Assembly (NCBI RefSeq): GCF_004119445.1
Contig: NZ_QICI01000092.1
Coordinates: forward strand, 62,001-126,000
DNA from: Chryseobacterium sp. CH21
GTDB taxonomy: Bacteria; Bacteroidota; Bacteroidia; Flavobacteriales; Weeksellaceae
Reading direction: 5' to 3'
Length of the DNA: 64,000 bases
Position numbers and translations under genes: made by a program. The notes under the pieces are model-generated. The model had not been told where the DNA came from, made no database searches, and worked only from the letters and a program-made list of their open reading frames with translations. The first letter of the stretch is position 1, and each line of letters begins with the position of its first letter. Shown here piece by piece: positions 52,695 to 61,705 of the stretch.

Positions 52695-53276
52695 ATGAAA
52701 GGTATTACATTACTTGCTTTATCAATATTTTCCACAGCGTTTTTATCATTCACCCCTATTGACAAAAAATACATTGTCATTGATGCCGGCCACGGCGGAA
52801 ATGATTTTGGGGCTACCCATGGTGAAATTCTGGAAAAAAATATTGCTTTGAGTGTTGCTAAGGAAATCCAGAAGATCAATGAAAGTCAGGATAAATATGA
52901 AATTGTTTTAACGAGAGATTCTGACAGCTATCCCTCTCTTTCTGAGAGAACCAATCAGATTAATAAATTGAATCCGGAAATGGTGATTTCCCTTCACGTC
53001 AATTCTTCTCCTGAAAAAGAAAGATCTGACAACGGATTTGAAGTTTACGTTCAGAATTCTGATGTTTCAAAGGAGCTTGCCGGAAAAATTTATAAGAAAT
53101 TCAATGCCCGTAAAATATCGGAGAGCAATCTTCATATTTTAAGAGAAACGAAGGCTCCTGCTGTATTGGTAGAGCTTGGGTTTATCAATAATTCTGAAAA
53201 CAGGAATTATATCACCAGCGAAAAAGGGCAAAAAGAAATTGCACAGAAATTTGTTGAGATCATCAACGAATATTAA
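52695..53276 (+). CDS. N-acetylmuramoyl-L-alanine amidase (Amidase_3)
   Basis: 193 residues. A short signal peptide (MKGITLLALSIFSTAFLSF) precedes the Amidase_3 zinc domain: IDAGHGGNDFGATHGEILEK with the first zinc His and Glu, SLHVNSS with the second His, and the catalytic Glu in APAVLVELGFINNSEN. It cleaves the stem peptide from peptidoglycan in the periplasm. No LysM or SPOR domain. Confidence 0.94.
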   Translation: MKGITLLALSIFSTAFLSFTPIDKKYIVIDAGHGGNDFGATHGEILEKNIALSVAKEIQKINESQDKYEIVLTRDSDSYPSLSERTNQINKLNPEMVISLHVNSSPEKERSDNGFEVYVQNSDVSKELAGKIYKKFNARKISESNLHILRETKAPAVLVELGFINNSENRNYITSEKGQKEIAQKFVEIINEY

Positions 53277-53287
53277 ATAAAATACAA

Positions 53288-53351
53288 ATTCTGATTAAAT
53301 CAGAATAAAACCCGGTAAAGGACTTCTGGAACTTTGTTGTTTACCGGGTTT
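53288..53351. terminator. Double hairpin terminator between amidase and aminotransferase IV genes
   Basis: First ATTCTGAT-TAA-ATCAGAAT (53288-53306), then AAACCCGGTAA...TTACCGGGTTT (53308-53351, about 20-nt loop) followed by TGTCAATTTTTT. It ends the amidase transcript and may serve the converging gene. Confidence 0.7.
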
Positions 53352-53360
53352 GTCAATTTT

Positions 53361-54175
53361 TTATTGATTAAAACTTTTCTTCCAGCTTTCTACCAATTCT
53401 GAGAAACGGGAGTTTTCAAAAGTCTTATTTCTTATCTTACCTACAGAAAATATACCTTTCTCATCAGAAATCATTAAAATTTCTTCAGCTTTCTGAGATT
53501 CGAATGCGATAATCTCGTGTTCCTGAATATCTGCCAGGTTATTTTTATGTAAAAAAGTAACAAAATTTTCCATCAATGGAGAAATGTAGGCCCCTTCAGT
53601 CTGTTTTGGTACTTTAATAACGTTACCCTCCAAAAAAGAAGATTTCCCACAGTGGTACGTGCAATTCTCTTATTAGGGTTCAACAGAATTACGTCATCAA
53701 GGTCGTTTTCCTGTGCGTAAATCGCCCCATAGATATTTTCCGGACAGTGAACTCTGATATTGCTCAGAAGGTTATTATTAACGTTAATTTCTTTCGTCAG
53801 ATCCAGTTCTAAAGCTCTTTTGTGCACTGCTAATACATCTTCCATTTCCGAAACTTCGTAAAAATAGGAAACAGAAGATTTTGCCAATGTTATTCCATCA
53901 TTATTTCTGAATACCTGGAAATTGATAATTCCGTTGTTCACTCCTTTACCTTCAATAATTTCTTTTTGAAAAAGAGTCTGGAAAAATTCCAGGGTGTAAG
54001 TCAAAGGAATATTCAGTCTCATCTTTCTCATGGAAGCCATCAGGAAAAAATAGCATTCTTCGTCCATGATCAATCCACCATTTCTTACAAAGAAAGAAAC
54101 CTTCACTGAGTCTCCCCAAAGAAAAGCTCTGTTCTTTACATTTAACTCGTCTGATGTAAAATATTGATTTTCCAA
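53361..54175 (-). CDS. Aminotransferase class IV (frameshifted)
   Basis: About 271 residues. The fold-type IV PLP family includes branched-chain aminotransferase, D-amino acid aminotransferase and aminodeoxychorismate lyase. Seen: NRAFLWGDSVKVSFFVRNGG (start), NIYGAIYAQENDLDDVILLN with PNKRIARTTVGNLLF, then a break at the A-run 53632-53637. The downstream ORF continues LEGNVIKVPKQTEGAYISPL, the normal order in this family (E/T-x-N-x-F...). Adding one T restores NLLFLEGNVIKVPKQ. The substrate is unresolved; no partner genes of folate or BCAA synthesis are nearby. Confidence 0.85.
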
Positions 54176-54204
54176 TTTTTGATGTGATTTATTTACAAAA
54201 AATA

Positions 54205-54224
54205 ATGAACGATAAATCGTTCAT
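54205..54224. repeat. Perfect palindrome upstream of the aminotransferase IV gene
   Basis: ATGAACGAT-AA-ATCGTTCAT, 20 bp, between the START-like stop and the aminotransferase start. No T-run. It could be an operator or RNA hairpin. Confidence 0.5.
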
Positions 54225-54252
54225 CAGTTTTATCATTTAATATAGCCCGGTA

Positions 54253-54639
54253 TTATGCCGCACCTAGTTTTATTCTTAGGTTCTCAATAAGATTTTCCCA
54301 ATACATTGCATTTTCCTCTTCATCACCTTCTTCACAAAAGTCTGTAATATTTAAAGCCAGATCTTCTGTAATATCATCAATTGTGATTGTCATTTCAAAG
54401 AAATTTTTTGTTCCTTCATCTTCTTCCCATCTGAAACGTACGAAACCTTCAGGCTTATATCTGATCAAAGTGGCCTTCTCAGCAGGTCCTCCGCCCCAGC
54501 TAAAAAAGAAATCATCGCCTTTCTCTGTTACCTCATCCGCAAACCATTCAGATAATCCTTCTGCAGTTGCCAGATATTCATATAAAATCTCTGATAAACA
54601 GTGCATTGGAAATTCGTAATGGACTTTATGTTTCGCCAT
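54253..54639 (-). CDS. START-like domain protein
   Basis: 128 residues. HKVHYEFPMHCLSEILYEYL with ATAEGLSEWFADEV, FSWGGGPAEKATLIRYKPEG with FVRFRWEED and the C-terminal MYWENLIENLRIKLG are the START-like (AHSA1-related) pattern found widely in Bacteroidota. No signal peptide. It binds an unknown ligand. Upstream of and possibly co-transcribed with the aminotransferase IV gene. Confidence 0.9.
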   Translation of the reverse strand: MAKHKVHYEFPMHCLSEILYEYLATAEGLSEWFADEVTEKGDDFFFSWGGGPAEKATLIRYKPEGFVRFRWEEDEGTKNFFEMTITIDDITEDLALNITDFCEEGDEEENAMYWENLIENLRIKLGAA

Positions 54640-54792
54640 ATAATCTTTGTTTTATCGTCCCGCAATATATAAATTAATTTTTTTATTACGCAAAAAACAA
54701 TTACTTTTTTATAGAATCTGTATGATATTTATCACAGGATTTATATCTTTATTACATTAAGTTTTAAGACTCATTTATATCATGTAGAGCAT

Positions 54793-54822
54793 AAAAAAAT
54801 CTCTCCTTTTCAGAGAGATTTT
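54793..54822 (-). terminator. Terminator after the class III aminotransferase gene
   Basis: AAAATCTCTC-N7-GAGAGATTTT; on the minus strand it runs into TTTTTTT. Confidence 0.8.
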
Positions 54823-54826
54823 ATCT

Positions 54827-56008
54827 TTAATTTTCGTTCAGTATATCAAGAATAATCTGACATCCTTCTCTGATTTCTTCTTTAGATAATGTAAGGGGTG
54901 GAGAGATTCTCAGGTATTCATTTCTGTACAGCTGCCAAAAAACCACCAATCCTTTTTCCATACATTTTTTGGCTACTTCCAGCGTGTATTCCGGTGTTCC
55001 CAGATTCACGGCAAGCATTAATCCTTTACCGTTGATATTTTTGATTTTAGGATGCACCAATAGCTCTCTGAACAGCTGTTCTTTTTCTTCTACTTCATTC
55101 ATTAGGCCGCTTTCCAACACTTCTTTTAATGTAGCATAGCTTGCTGCTGCAATCAATGGGTTTCCTCCAAAAGTGGTAATATGCCCAAGCTTTGGTGAAT
55201 GTGAAAGGGTTTCCATGATTTCTCTGGAACTCATAAAAGCCCCTACAGGAACTCCTCCTCCCATTCCTTTCCCCATGACAAGAATATCCGGAACGATTCC
55301 GAAGTGTTCGAAAGAGAACAATTTCCCAGTTCTTCCGAATCCCGGCTGTATTTCATCCAAAATCAGAAGAGCGCCTACTTCTTCACATCTTTTCTTCAGT
55401 TTGATCAGATAGTCGTTATTCGGAACCAGAAAGCCAGCTGCTCCCTGAATGGTTTCAAGAATAACGCAAGCAGTTTTTTCTGTAATTTTATCGAAGTCTG
55501 ATTCATTATTAAATTCAATGAAAGAAACCATTGGCAATAAAGGACGGAATTCTCTTTTGTGGGTTTCATTTCCTGAAACACTTAAAGCTCCATGAGTATT
55601 CCCATGATAGGAATTTTTAAAGGAAACAATTTCTTCTCTTTCTGTGTATCTTTTGGCCAGTTTCAAGCTTCCGTCGATCGCTTCAGCACCGCTATTCACA
55701 AGGTAAGTAACCTCTAAAGGATCCGGAGTAGCTTCTGCAAGCAGTCTGCACAATGCGATAGGTTTTTCCTGTGCATATTCTCCGTACACCATTACGTGAA
55801 GATATTTATCGGCCTGCTCTTTGATTGCCTCCACAATCTTAGGATGGGAATGCCCCAGTGTATTGGCAGAAACCCCTGCTACAAAGTCAAGGTATTTTTT
55901 CCCGTCTGTCCCATAAATATAGCTTCCTACTGCCTTTTCTACTTCAAAACCTGCAGCAAATTTTGTGGTTTGAGCCTGATATATAAAAAAATCTTTATGC
56001 ATTTCCAT
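54827..56008 (-). CDS. Class III aminotransferase (aspartate aminotransferase family)
   Basis: 393 residues. The class III signature is LLILDEIQPGFGRTGKLFSF with HFGIVPDILVMGKGMGGGVP, where the K of GKGMGGG is the PLP lysine. NSGAEAIDGSLKLAKRYTER and SYHGNTHGALSVSGNE complete the set. The family covers acetylornithine and related aminotransferases; the exact substrate is not readable. ATG 56008 is used; the TTG at 56029 is inside the -7 box. Monocistronic. Confidence 0.9.
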   Translation of the reverse strand: MEMHKDFFIYQAQTTKFAAGFEVEKAVGSYIYGTDGKKYLDFVAGVSANTLGHSHPKIVEAIKEQADKYLHVMVYGEYAQEKPIALCRLLAEATPDPLEVTYLVNSGAEAIDGSLKLAKRYTEREEIVSFKNSYHGNTHGALSVSGNETHKREFRPLLPMVSFIEFNNESDFDKITEKTACVILETIQGAAGFLVPNNDYLIKLKKRCEEVGALLILDEIQPGFGRTGKLFSFEHFGIVPDILVMGKGMGGGVPVGAFMSSREIMETLSHSPKLGHITTFGGNPLIAAASYATLKEVLESGLMNEVEEKEQLFRELLVHPKIKNINGKGLMLAVNLGTPEYTLEVAKKCMEKGLVVFWQLYRNEYLRISPPLTLSKEEIREGCQIILDILNEN

Positions 56009-56026
56009 TGTCTCCAAAAATTTCAG

Positions 56027-56034
56027 CAAAGCTA
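56027..56034 (-). promoter_or_regulatory. -7 promoter box of the class III aminotransferase gene
   Basis: TAGCTTTG on the minus strand, 18 nt before the ATG; it contains an in-frame TTG that is a false start. Confidence 0.6.
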
Positions 56035-56066
56035 TAAAAGATTCATTAAATGCTGAAATTAATCCA

Positions 56067-56096
56067 CAAAAAAGACCAGTGTGTTACTGGTCTTTT
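56067..56096 (-). terminator. Terminator after the OstA-like gene
   Basis: AAAAGACCAGT-GTGTT-ACTGGTCTTTT perfect stem just past the stop, with a T-run on the minus strand. Confidence 0.85.
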
Positions 56097-56099
56097 ATA

Positions 56100-57839
56100 T
56101 TATTTTCTGGTTCGTTTAGGTTTTTTAGCTTCTTCTTTGGCTTTTGCATCATCAACGGCTTTCTGTGCTTTATCGAAGAGCTCGTTATCAGCGGTATACT
56201 GTATCTCCTCGTTGTTCGGGGTGTCTACCAGAATATCCTGCCATTTCCGGATCCGGTCTTTAGTATTCCAGTTAAAATCGGTAAATTTTCTTTTCGAAGG
56301 TTCTATCATACTCATAGGATAGGTATCCGAAGCAGCACCAATGCTACATGAAATAATCTGCAATGCTCTTTCTTCAAACAACGCTCCGATAATTCCACAG
56401 GTAGAAAGGGTAATTCCTATTCTTTCCGGCTTTTTGGTTTCTTGGTCGGTATCATCTACATATACGATAGATTGAGCATTCCCAACTACTCTTGCTTCTT
56501 TAATGGCATTTTTCTCATAGTAAACCGTCATAAATTTTCCTTTCACCTGGTTGAATTCATCTTTCAGGGTCAGGGAATCTACTTTACTGATGGCAAAGGC
56601 ATTTCCGATTACTTTTAAGGAGTCTATATCTTCTGTTTGGGTATTGAAGTAAGCTTCTACTTTATCTCCGGTAACCTGTTTTTCGCCACTCCAAAGAATC
56701 GGGTTGGTGTACATGTGCATCACTCCGTCTGTTTCATTAAAAGCAATGGAGTCTGCTCTTCCCTGTGCATTGGATTTATAAATACGGGCTTTTTTGAAGG
56801 CTCTCAGATAGCTTTTCTTCACTTTGATATCCAGTGAATCCGGTTTTTGATAAGAGATAATTTTTTCCGATGCAAAATAAATAGAATCCTTTTCCATCAC
56901 TTTTACTGCATACGGGTTTTTAGTCATCATGGCGGAGTCTTTCTTCTCAAAAATCTCTCCATATCCTCCTTTTATATATCTTCTTTCTTTGGGATCATCA
57001 AGGGTTACATTTCCGGTTGCTTTACCGAATCCTGTAATCTGATTGTAGTACATATCATCACCGGTAAGGATTTTCTCATTGTAAAAGATCCTGGAATTCT
57101 TGGTTAGAAAAGCTTCCTTGGAATCCATTTTATACGTTCCTTTTTCAGTATAGATTCTGTTTCTGGGATTGGTTTTGCTGGTAATGGTTGTTGGGCCTAA
57201 GAAATCAGCAATTTTTGTATTTTGATTCTGTTTGATATTGGGTCCTTCAATGATATATTGAGGGGTTTCAATTTTTACATTTCCTGTAAGATCCACCACT
57301 CTGGTATTCAGGAAATAGGTTCCTACTTTGGCGTAGGTTACATTCTGACCGTCAGAGATTGTTCCTCCAGTATTAAAATAAGCCTGATTAGCCAGCCTGT
57401 CATAATACAGAATATCTGTTTTTATGGTCTGTTTGGGATCGGTTAGGACCACATCTTTTCTGGCAACACCTTTTTGGGTATTGGCATCATATTCCATTTC
57501 TCCTGCTGTGATGACGGAGCCGTCTGTGTTTTGAAGTCTTGTATTACCAATGGCTTTTACAAAGTTTTCTTCATTGTATAAAACCACTTCATCCGCGGTA
57601 AGAATGGAACCCTGGTGTTCAATCTGAACATGCCCGGTAAAATATTGATTACCATCGTATTTCTCAGGATTTTTCTTGATTTCATCTGCGTGGATGATCT
57701 TTACTTTATCTTCAGGCCTTACCTGCACCTGTTTAGGCTGGGCGGGAGTCTGTAAATAAGGATCTCTCTTCACGGGGGTTTTATCCTGCGCAAAATTCAG
57801 CGTAGAAATAAAGAGTAACAGAAAAAGGATTATTCTCAT
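56100..57839 (-). CDS. OstA/LptA-like LPS-transport protein
   Basis: 579 residues with a signal peptide (MRIILFLLLFISTLNFAQ). A long beta-jellyroll of OstA repeats follows: VKIIHADEIKKNPEKYDGNQ, YFTGHVQIEHQGSILTADEV, TRLQNTDGSVITAGEMEYDA, and several similar units to about residue 480. It is a Bacteroidota form of the periplasmic LPS bridge (LptA/LptD N-terminal fold). The tail is basic, ending KKPKRTRK. It begins 3 nt after the fur gene, so the two are co-transcribed. Confidence 0.9.
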   Translation of the reverse strand: MRIILFLLLFISTLNFAQDKTPVKRDPYLQTPAQPKQVQVRPEDKVKIIHADEIKKNPEKYDGNQYFTGHVQIEHQGSILTADEVVLYNEENFVKAIGNTRLQNTDGSVITAGEMEYDANTQKGVARKDVVLTDPKQTIKTDILYYDRLANQAYFNTGGTISDGQNVTYAKVGTYFLNTRVVDLTGNVKIETPQYIIEGPNIKQNQNTKIADFLGPTTITSKTNPRNRIYTEKGTYKMDSKEAFLTKNSRIFYNEKILTGDDMYYNQITGFGKATGNVTLDDPKERRYIKGGYGEIFEKKDSAMMTKNPYAVKVMEKDSIYFASEKIISYQKPDSLDIKVKKSYLRAFKKARIYKSNAQGRADSIAFNETDGVMHMYTNPILWSGEKQVTGDKVEAYFNTQTEDIDSLKVIGNAFAISKVDSLTLKDEFNQVKGKFMTVYYEKNAIKEARVVGNAQSIVYVDDTDQETKKPERIGITLSTCGIIGALFEERALQIISCSIGAASDTYPMSMIEPSKRKFTDFNWNTKDRIRKWQDILVDTPNNEEIQYTADNELFDKAQKAVDDAKAKEEAKKPKRTRK

Positions 57840-57842
57840 TAA

Positions 57843-58316
57843 TTAGTCATTCTTAGTGCCATAAAAATATAGCGAATGAGAATCAATTCTTACGCCAAAC
57901 GCTTCCTCGATGGCTTCTTTGATTCCTTGGATTCTTGGGTCGCAGAATTCAATAATTTCTTCAATCTCCTTGTCAGAGTCTTTTTTGTAGATCACCAGGT
58001 GGTCATGCTGCTTGTCAAAATAAGACTTTTCATAAGATGAAGAAGTCAATGTCTTTTCTCCGAACTGATGCTTACGGATCAATCCTGCATCAAGGAAAAT
58101 TTCAATAGTGTTGTAAATAGTTGCTTTGGAAACATGATACTTTTTCTGCATCATCAGAAGATACAGATCATCCACATTGAAGTGATGATCCATATTATAA
58201 ATCTCTTCTAATATCGTATATCTTTCAGGTGTGTTTCTAAACCCTTTTTCTAATAAGTAGTTTCTCAAAACATCCTTGATCAAAGCTATATTCTTTTCTT
58301 TTTGTATTGTATCCAT
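57843..58316 (-). CDS. Fur-family transcriptional regulator
   Basis: 157 residues. Winged-helix DNA-binding part: FRNTPERYTILEEIYNMDHH with FNVDDLYLLMMQKKYHVSKA and TIYNTIEIFLDAGLIRKHQF. The dimer domain has DHLVIYKKDSDKEIEEIIEF and the C-terminal HSLYFYGTKND. The two CxxC structural-zinc motifs of classical Fur are missing; only one Cys (FCDPR) is seen. The sensed metal is uncertain. First gene of the fur-ostA pair, with a perfect -7 box. Confidence 0.93.
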   Translation of the reverse strand: MDTIQKEKNIALIKDVLRNYLLEKGFRNTPERYTILEEIYNMDHHFNVDDLYLLMMQKKYHVSKATIYNTIEIFLDAGLIRKHQFGEKTLTSSSYEKSYFDKQHDHLVIYKKDSDKEIEEIIEFCDPRIQGIKEAIEEAFGVRIDSHSLYFYGTKND

Positions 58317-58331
58317 TAAAAAAATTATCTA

Positions 58332-58339
58332 CAAATTTA
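58332..58339 (-). promoter_or_regulatory. -7 promoter box of the fur-ostA pair
   Basis: TAAATTTG on the minus strand, 15 nt before the ATG. Confidence 0.6.
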
Positions 58340-58381
58340 TTGAATTTTATTTAAATAGATAGTATGGTTACTGCTAGTAGG

Positions 58382-60376
58382 TTAAGAGTTGTGACGGAAA
58401 TATCCGGACTGCTCGATCTTATTATCGTAAACTGTTAATTCTGTGATCGGCGCAGATTCCACTTCAACGTTATGAGAAGATACTCCCCAAGCTTTAAAGT
58501 CATCACTTCCGATATACTTCACAAAGTTGTAAATGTTAAGAATAATCTTTTGTTTAACAGTTAAAAGTATATCGTTGATATAAGTATTATCTATGATTAC
58601 ATATTTAAGATCCGGCGGTATTTCATGAGCTCTTAAAGAAGGATGGCTGCTTCTTGAAGGAATGGTTCCATCTGCCATTAAATCTTTAAGGACCATATTG
58701 AAATAATCGTTGATTCTTCTGTCTACTTTGAATCCTAAAAGGAAATTGATTTTGTACACAGTACCCGGAAGAATTTCGTCTACCGTATATTTGAAAGTAT
58801 ATGGATCCTCTTGATTTACGATGCTCAGGATGAAATAATGATCTGCTCTTTTCGGCTGTTTTTTGATGATAGAATAGATAATTTTAGATTCTACTTCATC
58901 ATTTCTTTTTGCTCGGCTCAGATATGCAAGGTTGGTAGCATATTTCGGGATTGTTTCATCCAGCTTCATGTCTTTAAGGATAGACACATACTTTTCAATT
59001 TTTACAAACTGAATAAATCTTGTTTTGATCAATCGTCCATTATACCATGCATACATAGAAAGTCCGATAGAACCAGCTAGTACGACAGTAATCCATCCAC
59101 CTTCCATGAATTTGATAATATTGGCGCTGAAGAAACCTAATTCGATAGCCATATATACTAGCGCAAAAACCAAAATCAGTACTTTGCTCACTCTATGTTT
59201 CAGCAACCAGAACACCAGCAGGACGGTTGTCATCAACATGGTTACAGTAATGGAAAGACCATATGCGGCTTCCATTTTTCCTGACTCTCTGAAGTGAAGA
59301 ACAACAATGATACACAAGATAAGAAGTCCCCAATTGATTCTTGGGATATACATCTGTCCTTTAACTCCGGAAGGATAATCAATTTTCTGATTCGGCCAAA
59401 GGTTAAGAGACATTGCTTCTGAGAATATGGTGAAAGAACCTGTAATCAATGCCTGGCTGGCAATAATTGCCGCTGCTGTTGCTAAAATTACTCCCGGAAT
59501 AATCATCCATTCTTCCATGATTCCAAAGAAAGGATTTACTACGGAGAAGCCAGGTTTGTTGTAATTGGTCAAAAGCCATGCACCTTGTCCAAGGTAATTA
59601 AGAATAAGCATAATCTTAACGAATGCCCAGCTTACTCTGATATTTTTAGCGCCACAGTGCCCTAAATCTGAATAAAGAGCTTCAGCCCCAGTTGTACAAA
59701 GGAAAACAGCTCCTAAAATCACAATGGCACTCGGTGAGTTGACAATAAGTTTATAAGCATAATATGGATTGAAAGATCTTAAAATCTCAAAATTCTCGCT
59801 CAAATGCATTACTCCCAAACCTCCTAATACCAGAAACCAAACTACCATCACCGGACCAAAAAACTTTCCGATAAAGCTGGTTCCGAACTGCTGTACCACA
59901 AAAATAACAATCAGAATTCCGATGGTAATGGGAACAACGGGCGTGTGGGGGTTATAAATTTCAAGACCTTCAATGGCTGACATTACCGTCAGTGAGGGTG
60001 TAATTACTCCGTCTGCAATAAGGGCTGCTGCACCCACAATTGCAATGAGATACAACCATCCTTTTTTGAGGTTTCTTACTAATGAAAACAAGGCCAGGAT
60101 TCCTCCTTCACCTTTGTTATCTGCTCTAAGGGCAATGATCACATATTTGATTGTGGTCTGAAGGGTAAGGGTCCAAATAATACAGGAGAGCGCACCCTCT
60201 ATGTATTCATTGAAAGGCATATTGCTCCCTTGGGATCTTGCATTCACAATTGCTTTCATTACGTAAAGCGGAGAGGTACCAATATCTCCAAAAACAATTC
60301 CTAGAGACACTAAAACTCCTATAAAGGAAAGTTTTTTTATGTCGAAGTGGTAGCCATCTTCTGTAACTTCTGCCAT
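58382..60376 (-). CDS. kup: Kup-type potassium transporter
   Basis: 664 residues; K+/H+ symporter of the KUP/HAK/KT family in the inner membrane. The start LSFIGVLVSLGIVFGDIGTS PLYVMK is diagnostic. About twelve transmembrane segments follow, with LRADNKGEGGILALFSLVRN and GVITPSLTVMSAIEGLE; a C-terminal cytoplasmic domain spans about 440-664. Length matches. Monocistronic, with its own -7 box. Confidence 0.96.
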   Translation of the reverse strand: MAEVTEDGYHFDIKKLSFIGVLVSLGIVFGDIGTSPLYVMKAIVNARSQGSNMPFNEYIEGALSCIIWTLTLQTTIKYVIIALRADNKGEGGILALFSLVRNLKKGWLYLIAIVGAAALIADGVITPSLTVMSAIEGLEIYNPHTPVVPITIGILIVIFVVQQFGTSFIGKFFGPVMVVWFLVLGGLGVMHLSENFEILRSFNPYYAYKLIVNSPSAIVILGAVFLCTTGAEALYSDLGHCGAKNIRVSWAFVKIMLILNYLGQGAWLLTNYNKPGFSVVNPFFGIMEEWMIIPGVILATAAAIIASQALITGSFTIFSEAMSLNLWPNQKIDYPSGVKGQMYIPRINWGLLILCIIVVLHFRESGKMEAAYGLSITVTMLMTTVLLVFWLLKHRVSKVLILVFALVYMAIELGFFSANIIKFMEGGWITVVLAGSIGLSMYAWYNGRLIKTRFIQFVKIEKYVSILKDMKLDETIPKYATNLAYLSRAKRNDEVESKIIYSIIKKQPKRADHYFILSIVNQEDPYTFKYTVDEILPGTVYKINFLLGFKVDRRINDYFNMVLKDLMADGTIPSRSSHPSLRAHEIPPDLKYVIIDNTYINDILLTVKQKIILNIYNFVKYIGSDDFKAWGVSSHNVEVESAPITELTVYDNKIEQSGYFRHNS

Positions 60377-60400
60377 ATCAGCTTAATTATTTTAAAGGCG

Positions 60401-60408
60401 CAAATTTA
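60401..60408 (-). promoter_or_regulatory. -7 promoter box of kup
   Basis: TAAATTTG on the minus strand, 24 nt before the ATG. Confidence 0.55.
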
Positions 60409-60456
60409 TACTAAATTTATGACGTCAAGAATTTTTCTTCATGAATATAATAAATG

Positions 60457-60482
60457 AAAAAACTTCCTTTCGGAAGTTTTTC
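60457..60482 (-). terminator. Terminator after pdhB
   Basis: AAAAACTTCC-TTTC-GGAAGTTTTT, perfect stem just past the stop, T-run on both strands. Confidence 0.85.
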
Positions 60483-60489
60483 TCTATTA

Positions 60490-61470
60490 CTATTTTACGT
60501 ACATCGCTTTTTTGATTTCCTCTTTTACTTTTTCAAGCTTAGGGAACCATTCTGCAAACAATGCTGCAGAGTAAGGTGCAGGTGCATCAGGAGTGGTAAT
60601 TCTCTTGATAGGAGCATCTAAATAGTCAAATGCTTTTTGCTGTACCATATAAGTAATTTCAGAAGATATAGAGGCAAACGGCCAAGCTTCTTCTAAAATA
60701 ACCAACCTGTTTGTTTTCTTAACAGAAGCTAAAACAGTATCAAAATCCAAAGGACGAACTGTTCTAAGGTCGATAACTTCTACAGAGATTCCTTCTTTTG
60801 CCATATCTTCAGCAGCCTGTAAAGCTAACTTCATGATTTTACCGAAAGAAACTAAAGTAACGTCTGTACCTTCTCTCTTAATATCTGCTTTCCCTAATGG
60901 TAAGTAGTATTCTTCTTCAGGAATTTCCATTTTATCTCCATACATCTGCTCAGATTCCATGAAAATAACAGGGTCATTATCCTGAATTGCAGTTTTCAAT
61001 AATCCTTTCGCATCGTAAGGATTTGAAGGAACCACTACTTTAAGACCAGGAATGTTTGCAAACCAGTTTTCAAAAGCCTGAGAATGGGTAGCTCCCAATT
61101 GACCTGCAGAAGCAGTAGGACCACGGAAAACGATTGGACAATTCCACTGTCCACCACTCATCTGACGGATTTTTGCAGCATTATTGATAATCTGATCAAT
61201 TCCTACCAATGAGAAATTGAATGTCATATACTCTACAATTGGTCTGTTACCATTCATCGCAGCACCCACAGCAATTCCTGTAAAACCAAGTTCTGCAATT
61301 GGGGTATCGATTACTCTTTTAGGACCAAACTCATCCAGCATTCCTTTTGAAGCTTTATATGCACCATTATATTCTGCAACTTCCTCCCCCATTAAAAAGA
61401 TGGATTCGTCTTTACGCATTTCCTCGCTCATTGCCTGTGCAATTACCTCACGAAAAGTATATTCTGCCAT
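60490..61470 (-). CDS. pdhB: Pyruvate dehydrogenase E1 component, beta subunit
   Basis: 326 residues; with E1-alpha it binds thiamine diphosphate and decarboxylates pyruvate. FREVIAQAMSEEMRKDESIF with LMGEEVAEYNGAYKASKGML, the conserved TPIAELGFTGIAVGAAMNGN (catalytic Glu) and the GATHSQAFENWFANIPGLKV strand are clear. It is alone here; the E1-alpha and E2 genes are not in the window. A -7 box is 23 nt upstream. Confidence 0.95.
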   Translation of the reverse strand: MAEYTFREVIAQAMSEEMRKDESIFLMGEEVAEYNGAYKASKGMLDEFGPKRVIDTPIAELGFTGIAVGAAMNGNRPIVEYMTFNFSLVGIDQIINNAAKIRQMSGGQWNCPIVFRGPTASAGQLGATHSQAFENWFANIPGLKVVVPSNPYDAKGLLKTAIQDNDPVIFMESEQMYGDKMEIPEEEYYLPLGKADIKREGTDVTLVSFGKIMKLALQAAEDMAKEGISVEVIDLRTVRPLDFDTVLASVKKTNRLVILEEAWPFASISSEITYMVQQKAFDYLDAPIKRITTPDAPAPYSAALFAEWFPKLEKVKEEIKKAMYVK

Positions 61471-61493
61471 ATTTATTCGAAAAATTTAGACTA

Positions 61494-61501
61494 CAAAAAT
61501 A
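61494..61501 (-). promoter_or_regulatory. -7 promoter box of pdhB
   Basis: TATTTTTG on the minus strand, 23 nt before the ATG. Confidence 0.6.
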
Positions 61502-61651
61502 GTGTTTTTTTATTATACACATAATAAAAAGGCTCTTCATTTCAACAGGAAGTCATAATATTAAGTGTATTTAAAATGAATTTTCCTGCTTTCTGCTTGC
61601 TTCCTGTGGCTTTTCCAAGTTCTGGAGAATTTACAGAGAATTTTTATCTAC

Positions 61652-61682
61652 AAAAAATGACATCCCATATCTGAGATGTCAT
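61652..61682 (-). terminator. Terminator after the DUF2147 gene
   Basis: ATGACATC-N10-GATGTCAT with a T-run on the minus strand. Confidence 0.8.
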
Positions 61683-61705
61683 CTAAAATTCTATTTAAAC
61701 GTATA

